Both the position numbers and the translations under genes were made by a program. A stretch of 64,000 nucleotides of DNA from NCBI GenBank assembly GCA_907165135.1, contig OU015567.1, positions 3,539,001 to 3,603,000 of the forward strand, written 5' to 3'. Source of the DNA: Oikopleura dioica (lineage: Eukaryota; Chordata; Appendicularia; Copelata; Oikopleuridae). Positions 56,597 through 64,000 of the stretch are shown in pieces. Below the pieces are notes generated by a model. That model was not told the origin of the DNA, searched no databases, and was given only the letters and a program-made list of their open reading frames with translations. How positions within the stretch are numbered: position 1 is the first letter of the stretch; each line of letters starts with the position of its first letter.

Positions 56597-58814
56597 TTAC
56601 TTATTTTCTTCCTCGTCTTCGTCAACTTCTGTGATCGCACTCAAGAGTGCTGCGTTGTTGATTTCTTCTTGATTTCCATCCAAATCAATTTGTTTATCAT
56701 CACCGAAGTATGGCGTTTCGGGGGCTTCTGCGCGTCTCACTTCGGCGATAATTCTTCTTTCCTGCGCATTTTGTTCCTCCTCGGCCGCGTTCTGTTGTTC
56801 TTCGGGAGCATTATCTTGTTCCCTCTCGGCCGCGTTTTGTTGTTCTTCGGGAGCATTATCTTGTTCCCTCTCGGCCGCGTTTTGTTGTTCTTCGGGAGCA
56901 TTTACTTGTTCCCTCTCGGCAATTTCATTCGTACCGCTAGGTAAAGTTCAACTTTCAACATTTTAAAAATAAGTGGATTACCGTTGTTTCTGTTCGCTGT
57001 TCATCTTTCCGCGAATCAGAGCGTTGCTTGTTCGAACTTGGAGGAGTTCTTGGTCTTCCGGTCGCAGAAGATCGATCGGATACTTATTCGATTGAATTAT
57101 GTCTGTCTATTTTGAAATTTACCTTATTCATGCTGTTTTTCACAGAGCAGAGCTCCGGAAAAAGTACCACGAGGATGTTGAGTGCATCACTATCTTTGTT
57201 CAGAGCTGCGTGATGCAATACAGACTCATTATCAATGTCGAGCTTCTTTAGCACAGCTGAATATTTTGACTTCATTTTCCGCAAGACATTGAGCATTTTC
57301 ATATCGATCAGAATATTTGCTGGCATCGATTGTTTTGGCCAGAACTGAAAGATGTCGAAACCGTCGTCTTCGAGAATGTAAGTCAATTTCCGCTCAATTT
57401 CCATTTTTCTTCATCGGAGAAGTCGGCAACATCGGTAAGCGCGTGGTAGCTCCAGTCATGGCCGTCTCGTGTTCGTGCAGGAAGAAGTTCTCGCGGAAAA
57501 CGATCCGCAATACGGGTGAATTGGGCGTATGGTGCGTATTTGAGAGCAACTCCAAGAATGTTCCCCTCTGCCTCGCCTCTGTAGTTCCAGGTAACAGTTG
57601 CATTCATGATTGTCGAGAGCATCTCGATGAGCCGATTCTTTTAAGTTTAACCGCGCTAGAGTTTTATTTATATAATTTTGTATGTTATCTCAACATTACT
57701 TTTTGAAATTGAGAATAACATCATAAAAGAGATCCGCTGTTTCTCCATAGCTCAACCAATCAAGAGCATTCTTCGACTGAGTGTAGACCCTAAACGTGTC
57801 GATGTCCCCTGTCTTAATGGCAATTTTGAGAACATATGCCACATTGCTGCCGTTCTGATCGCATTCCATCAAGAAGCGCATGATCTGATCCTGCATTGGA
57901 GTCTCGTAGAGATATCCGAGCCTTAACATCCTGTGAATCAGTTAAAAGTAATGGAAACTACGTTTGATAGGACTCCAATTTTCTGTCCATTAGTGACTTG
58001 ATAGGCCAACCGTCGCCGCCAGATGCTACCTTCATTTCCGTCTTCATGTCACTTAGCACACATTTTAGAAGATGGAGCCGCTCGTCGCTTTCCCAGAATT
58101 CTATGGTGAATTAATATAAAATTGTTCTAACTTCGCTTCTTACGATGAATCATTGACAGGACCGATGGCATTTCATCTTGCTTCAACTTGTATCCAAACT
58201 CCTGGAAAATATCAATCATTTTCGCAAGTAGATATGGACCGAGTTTTCTTCCAAAAATCATTCCTTGGCCGACCACATTAGCCGCGTATTCTCTCAGGCA
58301 TCGGTGTAAAATCGACTCGCCGTTAAAATCAAATGACGATCTTTCACCTTGTGCACTTTTTAGGAGCTCTGAATAGTAATGGAACTTTACGAAACTAAAT
58401 TAATCTTCGCTACCTTTAAGGCAGATCTTTTGGCCCATGAAAGCCATTTTCATCGGAACTGTCCAAGCAGTTTCGTCGAGGACCAAGCTGTTCATGGAAT
58501 CTTGCTGCACCAGGAAAATTGTTATGTCTTTCGCGTTGGCCTCTTTTACGGATTACATTAATTATTTTATAGAAAATACTGCCTTGACTAATAGTATTTC
58601 ATGACAGAATATGTACTAATAAGTGATCCGTTACAATGGCAATGTCAAGAAGACTATATGCCCGCTGAGGTGGAAATCCAAGCGTTTGGTTAAAAGGAGC
58701 GTCGAAGGTGAGGCTGCACCAGTTCGCATTGAAGATTTGTATAAACTTCGCCGCGTTATCATATGTCAAGATTCCACGCAATCGCTCATCGAGCGCGTCG
58801 ATATTTCGAACCAT
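56597..58814 (-). CDS. Ankyrin-repeat protein with acidic repeat tail
   Basis: ATG at 58814 in TTCAGAATG context: MVRNIDALDERLRGILTYDN. Several exons carry ankyrin-like helices (AYSLLDIAIVTDHL; FDFNGESILHRCLREYAANV; DNESVLHHAALNKDSDALNI with LFPELCSVKNSMNKYPIDLL). The last exon has a 16-residue unit EREQDNAPEEQQNAA repeated three times (48-bp period) and a very acidic end VDEDEEENK, TAA 56597-56599. At 57390-57410 the frame of one exon (EEKWKLSGN) overlaps the next (ERKLTYILEDD) shifted by one, so a frameshift or an unseen short intron exists. About 560 residues; a protein-binding scaffold by family. Confidence 0.6.
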
Positions 58815-58978
58815 TCTGAATCATTGTTTATACCCCTTGATAGCTTGTAGAAGGTGTAGAAAGGGGTGCAGAAAAATGCCGGAAAGGGCTGCGGCAACGA
58901 ACTACTAATAAATGTAAGCAATTGTTAATCGATCTGCCTATACAAATACAAAATGTTGTTTTTTATTATTTTACATAT

Positions 58979-59185
58979 TTTCTACAAATGGCGGTGAAAG
59001 AGCTAAGGTCTTGCAGTTAACTCAAGCTAATAATGAGGTTGAGAATCGCAGTGGATTTTTTTTGTTATTTTTTACAATTTTTTTTACAAATGGCGGTGAA
59101 AGAGCTAAGGTCTTGCAGTTTACTCAAGCTAATATTGAGATTGAGAATGGCAGTGGATATTTTTTTTTTGTTTTTTCTTTCTTAC
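58979..59185 (+). repeat. ~104-bp tandem duplication
   Basis: Two copies of a unit with ACAAATGGCGGTGAAAGAGC, AAGGTCTTGCAGTT and ACTCAAGCTAAT, about 95% alike apart from T-run length. In the spacer between two minus-strand genes. Confidence 0.85.
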
Positions 59186-59211
59186 AAACTTGCTACAAAA
59201 CCGGTGAGAAT

Positions 59212-59621
59212 CTATGATGTAGCGGTGGACTCATGCTCATTTTTGAGGTTGATGAGTTCTGTGCGCATTTCGTAGAAGTCCTGCTTCGCTTGAAGGAAGT
59301 CGATGACGTTGAGAAGAGTCCGCATAGGTGACCAGTCGGAAGTATCCTCAAGCTCCTCAAATCTCTTCAGATCATCCAGCTCTTTTTCAAGACGATCCAT
59401 GCGCGGGAAGAATCTTTGTCGTGTTAAAATAATTTAAATAATTTATAATAATATAGATGTATTAACACTTAACTGGTTATTTCGCCGACAAGTAATTGTT
59501 TTCCGCCGATCGTCAAGTAAAAGTCTTTCCGTTTGATAATCGCTCTTCCCCGCGCGGTGATGCTCTCAGCATACTCGCGCAACTCCTTCATCAGAATCGG
59601 GTAAATGTTTCTTTCATTCAT
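59212..59621 (-). CDS. Small coiled-coil protein downstream of PolA
   Basis: ATG at 59621 in TTTCAGAATG context: MNERNIYPILMKELREYAES...KRKDFYLTIGGKQLLVGE. A ~60-nt intron leads to MDRLEKELDDLKRFEELEDT and a helix ending NEHESTATS. About 115 residues. The start is 48 bp after the DNA polymerase stop, so it is probably in the same operon. Family not recognised; the exact donor is unclear. Confidence 0.5.
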
Positions 59622-59668
59622 TCTGAAATTTGTTTATGCAAATTACTTTTGCATATTTTAAATATCTT

Positions 59669-61683
59669 TTAGTTAAAATTCAAAGTATCAGACAAGCTAA
59701 CTTTGACTTTCAGTTTAACAAGTTTGAATGTTTTTTCGTGCTCCTTTTTCGCAATCGAGGCCGCCTTTTCTGCTTGGCCGCGTTTTATTCTGTATACTAT
59801 CTCATCATGCACGTTTACCGCTTTTTTATAGCTGCTGATTTTACTATTCATCTTATTTTTATGATTATTTGATAATAACAGCTAACCCTTGACATAATCG
59901 ACCGCGATTTCACTGCTCTTCATCACCTCAAGGACCTTCAATGTAGTGATTTTAATCTGCTCTGTTGCGTTGCTTTGAATCACGGCATGAAAGGCTGAAG
60001 AAAATGGTTTAGTTTATCTCAAAGGACCTACTAGACACTTACCATGGAATCTGCGATGTTTATTGATAGACATTGAAGGCAAAGGCCTTCTTATCTCTCT
60101 TCCTTCTTCTGTGCAAATCATTTGATGCCGGTTAAAAGTTTGAATAACTTCACGCTTATAATCAACGAGATCTATTTCCTTAGGTAAAAAATAATTGTTT
60201 ACGCGGTACCTTTAAATTTTGACAGCAGTGATTCGCGTAGAGCATTTGCGTGGAGTGTATCTATGTTAAGGTCGCGTGCCATTGAGAACAGACCTTGATC
60301 GTACATCCACTTGTAGATCAAATCTTTAATCACTTTTCGTTTATCCTCAGGAAATAAGCCAAATTTTTCTAGGAGTGATGAGTACTTTTCAAAAATGTCA
60401 TCTTCTTTGTTGAATGTGTCCGCGAGAAAGGTACTCTTAATTTATTTTAAAAAGGCCATGTTATGCCACGTGTATTATTACGCCTGATAATCCAACAGCG
60501 ATTGAATATTCGAATTGTTTGTAGTCAATGGTAAGAAAGATATGATCTTCACCCGCAAAAATAAATTGCCGTAAACTGAGAAGAAGGGATCGTTATTTGT
60601 CTGAGATAAAGTAATGGTAAATGAAGGATCCCTTTACCATATGTTTGTCCATCAAGAAGAATGCACTTAGGATAATATTAATCTCAGAAAAGGGAAAAAA
60701 TTACCTTGGAGAGACCCTGCAAATTATAATTGGACATGTAGAGGCGACCAGTCGAACTCAAAAAATTAATTCGTTTGCAATGCAACTTTCCGTCTTTTGC
60801 AGATCTTCTAGCATTTTTCAGTTTTTTCAGTACTTTACTTTATAGGTTGCATCAACATATAATAAGATAATTTACTTAGTTTTTTAAGAGCAACAATCCT
60901 AAAGGTGTTGTACTCTGCCACGATTTTGGTGCGTTCGAATTCGTCGAAGAAAGGACGAAATTTTCCCGTGTTTATGGTAGCATGATCACTGAGCCGCCTT
61001 TTTATACCGTCAGGAACGTGACCAGAGGGAATGAAGAAATCGCAAATGATCTTTCTGAGAACATTTATCTTCGAGTAAATTTCAGCAACCTGACTATCAA
61101 TGCCCAAAGTCGAAAGTTCGTAACCTTTATTCACTCCATCCAGATGTAATACTGTATGTCTATATTCTATTTGATACAATTTAAGAAAATCTGGATTCTT
61201 CAATGATGAGTTATATGTTATGTACAGCGCCTCTAGTTTCATAAAAATTGAAGACAAATGCAAGGAGCCGCCATTGAAACCGCAAGTTTTTGCCGCTGTG
61301 TCAAGAGTCAGCTTGGCAAAATTAAAGGCATTACTATTCACTATCCAAAGCATGATTTTTAAGACAAAAATATTGTCAAATAATTTAAAAACTACTGAGT
61401 TGATTGAATTAATTTCCCAGATAAATATAAATCTGACTCGAGAAAAAAGGGCTTGAATAAGTTGATGGTTATTTGACTTGAATAAATAAATATTCTTTCT
61501 CGACAAGAATTTTATGTAAAGCTTGTCCGCGGCGATATGAACGAACGCGCAGTCCGAATCTGTTGGTAAATCAACTGTTTTTAAGTGCGCGACGTCAAAA
61601 CAGTCCGTGATCAAGAGGCGCTCTGCTTGTTCGCGGCATTCAGCAATAACAGCATCAACACGAGATTTTTGCAGTTGTTCCAT
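59669..61683 (-). CDS. Family A DNA polymerase (Pol I-like)
   Basis: Multi-exon, about 560-600 residues. All polymerase motifs occur in order. Thumb/template region: TFRIVALKKLSKVLKKLKN and STGRLYMSNYNLQGL (TGRLSS..PNLQNIP type). Motif A: FIFAGEDHIFLTIDYKQFEY followed by SIAVGLSG (DYSQIELR type, Asp kept). Motif B on the O helix: RKVIKDLIYKWMYDQG (R...K...F/Y..YG; Lys and Arg kept). Then EEGREIRRPLPSMSINKHRR and AVIQSNATEQIK (IQG-x-A type). Motif C: VNVHDEIVY (HDE). The N-terminal ~280 residues lie where the 3'-5' exonuclease is in Pol I but show no clear DxE, so proofreading is probably lost. ATG at 61683 after GTCAAG; a further upstream ATG (61817, TTAAGAATG, MVLPEKEFKQL) could be the true start. 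TAA at 59669-59671. Confidence 0.85.
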
Positions 61684-62110
61684 CTTGACTTTTAACTTTT
61701 TTTAGATGCACATCACAAGAATATGATTTGACTTATAAGAGAGTGTAAATGTGTGCAACATAACGATGGCGATAGGATAGAAATCAACTGCTTAAATTCT
61801 TTCTCAGGCAAGACCATTCTTAATATAATAGGGATAAAAAAGGAAGAAAAGTGAAGTGTACAAAGCATAGGCTGGAATGCGAAAATCAATTATTCTAACT
61901 AAGTGCCGCGGCAATTAAAATCAAGTGAAAAGGCAGTCAAGGTTTAAACTCGAAAGTCGTAGAAACGAATTCTTCCGCATTATTGGTATTCTGTCGACAA
62001 ACTTCCGCATGATGAGGAGAATCGTGAATGCTCACAACTTTATACATTGAGATATCATAGAACTTTCTGAGTTACATCAGGATTCAATGACAGTGAAAGA
62101 CAATCTCAAA

Positions 62111-63734
62111 TCATATGTAACATTCCTTGTCGATGCACTTGTCAAGAGCTGGGTTCAGAAGCAGTAGTTTGCCACGCCAGAAGCACTCGCATCTGCTCTG
62201 TTGACAGGTCGCGCATTGAAGAAAGATGGCATTTTGCTTCAAATCATGACGATACCTGAACTCATTTTATGCAGAAAAATTAAGATTTAAAACACTCACA
62301 CAACAGCAATGAAGAATTTGCCGAAAATTCGTAAAATGTACTTAACCCCCTCGCCGAGATTGCGTCCGCCCGTAATCATGATCAAAATAGGCGTTCCACT
62401 GGATCCGTGTTCTGACACGGAATATTTCGAAGGAACATCGCCAGCGACAGTTCCGTATCTCGGCGAAGCTTCTCTCGCGTACTCTTCGCCAAATTGTAAG
62501 CTAATTAGAAATTGAAAGATGGTTTTCTTGCAATTAAAAACCTAAACTCCAAGCGTTTGCTTCTTTCGCGCAACTCTCGCTCGACAACTGTCCGCGTTTC
62601 GTCTTCAGTCCAAGCGATACCGGGGCAACTGTGAAACCCTCGTTCATCCATAATCGTGTAGCTGCTTGGATCGGTAAACTAAGTATTATGAGAGAACATA
62701 TGTATCACTTAAATTACCATTTTTAAAGTGGAATTGTGATTTTCATAATCGTCAAGAAGGATATGAGGTTTCAACTTCAGTGAAATCCGCCATTTGCATC
62801 GAAGACCGCTTGAGATCCCGTAGTCGCAAAAAACCCGCATATGGTCGCATCCAGAAGATTTATATGTCTTCCATCTATAAATATTTAAATAATAAAAAAT
62901 AATAATGATTCTAAACCTGCGCGCGCGATAATAAGATTGACCATCATGAAAGACGTAGATATGGCTTCGTTGATGCATGTGAGAAAAATAAGATTTAATC
63001 GCAACCAACTTCATCATGTTCTTATAAAAATTAACAAAAGTGAGATAATTAAATCTTACGAGTTCAGTATGTGCAGTTGCACTGGAGCCGTGAAAACGAG
63101 AGAGAAAATTGCCCGCATTGAAAAGGTGTACCACGTCTGATTTTCCAAAATTTTGTTTTCTTTTAACATCAGTCACCGTCAAGTCATTGTCAGGAACATA
63201 GCAGATACCATCTTCTCCGCCAGGCATTTTCTCGAGTAAAGACTAAAAGTGTATAACCCACGATGGCGAATTATGAATACCTTGGAAGCATTGCCCTGAG
63301 CTATGAATCTCCGCGAATTACTTGGGCAATGGGCATTAGTCTTCTTTGTTTGAATGAAAGACTGAGCGTTACACAAGTCATCTTCGTTTCCGGAAGGTAT
63401 ACCCCTGAGAGAAATGATATCATCGATATCAAGTATATGCTTCATCGCATTCTCAGCAGTCATTGTAACCATCTAAAAGGACATTAGGAACAGTCTTAAA
63501 TAAAGAGTTTTTGAATTTACCATTGGGATGGTGGAGGTAGACAGCTCATGATTTACGGAATGGGTGAAAAGGTTATTTCTTTCGCTCTGTGTCTTGATAG
63601 TCACCATCTATATGCTTATGAGAGAGAGAAGAGACAAAGCTGGATTATACCATTGGAATGCAAACCTGGCCATGAGTAACTTCATCGCCACTTAACGAAG
63701 ACCCTTGACGACGATCACCCCCATCGACTTCCAT
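62111..63734 (-). CDS. Unknown multi-exon protein with Cys-rich C-terminus
   Basis: ATG at 63734 (MEVDGGDRRQGSSLSGDEVT). Two short exons of similar design follow, both ending ...IPM and beginning MVT (MVTIKTQSERNN; MVTMTAENAMKH), then GICYVPDNDLTVTDVKRKQN, VVHLFNAGNFLSRF, RSHIYVFHDGQSYYRAR, CDHMRVFCDYGISSGLRCKW, FTDPSSYTIMDERGFHSCPG, LQFGEEYAREASPRYGTVAG, ILIMITGGRNLGEGVKYILR and an end with CATCQQSRCECFW and CIDKECYI, TGA 62111-62113. All joined by GT-AG introns. No signal peptide. I do not recognise the family. Codon style and the absence of AGAATG put it with the host-like genes. Confidence 0.5.
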
Positions 63735-63825
63735 ATTCAATCATTCGATTACTAAAAAATAAAAGAAAATACAAAAATGCACAAATATTCTGTTGAGACA
63801 GCGAATAATGAGACTTTTGGATAAG

Positions 63826-64000
63826 TTATTCATCATCAGAGAGGGACTGTTCTCCCGACTTATAATCATAGACGTATTCTTCATAGTCATCATCGGTTGC
63901 AAACGATTGACCGTCATATTGCAGCGGCTCATCAGATGAGTCGCTCACCGCATCAGATTTCCGCGGGGAGTCGTCTTCGTAGTCGGACTCACCGGAAACA
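63826..64000 (-). CDS. Acidic C-terminus of a gene leaving the window
   Basis: Minus-strand frame open from the window edge to TAA at 63826-63828, reading GESDYEDDSPRKSDAVSDSS...SGEQSLSDDE. Acidic, Ser-rich, disordered. Only about 55 residues are visible, so the product cannot be named. Confidence 0.5.
   Translation of the reverse strand, partial: VSGESDYEDDSPRKSDAVSDSSDEPLQYDGQSFATDDDYEEYVYDYKSGEQSLSDDE

Noticed and set aside
22800-61820. Polinton/Maverick or Helitron assignment for the block
   Set aside because: No family B polymerase, retroviral-type integrase, Rep-HUH domain, FtsK-like ATPase or adenain-like protease was recognised, and no terminal inverted repeats were found.
22800-61820. 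Retrotransposon assignment
   Set aside because: No reverse transcriptase YxDD motif, RNase H or LTR pair seen.

Overview
The window looks like nuclear DNA of a larvacean tunicate, most probably Oikopleura dioica. The reasons are: very compact genes split by GT-AG introns of about 35-50 nt, some junctions that only work with non-canonical (GA-AG type) sites, close-packed same-strand genes whose ATG follows directly on an AG acceptor (as expected for spliced-leader trans-splicing of operons), and secreted threonine-rich mucin-like proteins of the kind found in the larvacean house. The species name is inference; no marker gene was available to prove it. There is a 500-base run of N at 19725-20224.

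Region 1 (1-22.8 kb) is ordinary host-like DNA. It holds a kinase-like gene, two paralogous somatomedin-B plus poly-threonine secreted proteins, a leiomodin-type tropomodulin (tropomodulin core, polyproline, WH2), a MITE, a large secreted threonine-rich protein with two repeated Cys domains and a phospholipase-A2-like end, a charged SR/KE-rich protein ending in a CaaX box, a Golgi-type sulfotransferase, a two-repeat lectin-like secreted gene that carries an in-frame stop and runs into the gap, and two unrecognised genes.

Region 2 (about 22.8-61.8 kb) is different and is the main result. It is a dense block of intron-rich genes, nearly all on the minus strand, separated by only 25-50 bp in several places, and many begin with the same string AG-A-ATG. 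Piecing exons together gives a replication and recombination toolkit: a family A DNA polymerase (59.7-61.7 kb), a WRN-like RecQ helicase (47.0-50.1 kb), an RPA2-like single-strand binding protein (28.9-29.7 kb), a divergent DEAD-box helicase (24.2-26.3 kb) and a histone-fold protein with an acidic tail (53.7-54.4 kb). Around these lie a four-finger C2H2 protein, three RING or RING-like proteins, an ankyrin protein, a predicted N-myristoylated mini-protein, one very long unrecognised gene (40.9-46.6 kb) and several unknowns. Two arrays of the same ~243-bp satellite (30.6-31.7 and 54.5-56.1 kb), a short hairpin motif (GGCCGGC/AGGCC preceded by GGGTTTTC) found five times, a perfect 34-bp inverted repeat enclosing a possible antisense exon, and a 30-bp minisatellite at the left edge complete the block. 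I interpret it as a candidate giant self-replicating mobile element or endogenised DNA replicon; no integrase, transposase, capsid or reverse transcriptase was recognised, and a cluster of host genes is the main alternative.

Region 3 (62.1-64 kb) returns to minus-strand genes of unknown function: one multi-exon gene with a Cys-rich C-terminus, and the acidic end of another that leaves the window.

Exon boundaries were worked out by eye from frame continuity and GT/AG sites; outer limits of genes are more reliable than individual junctions.
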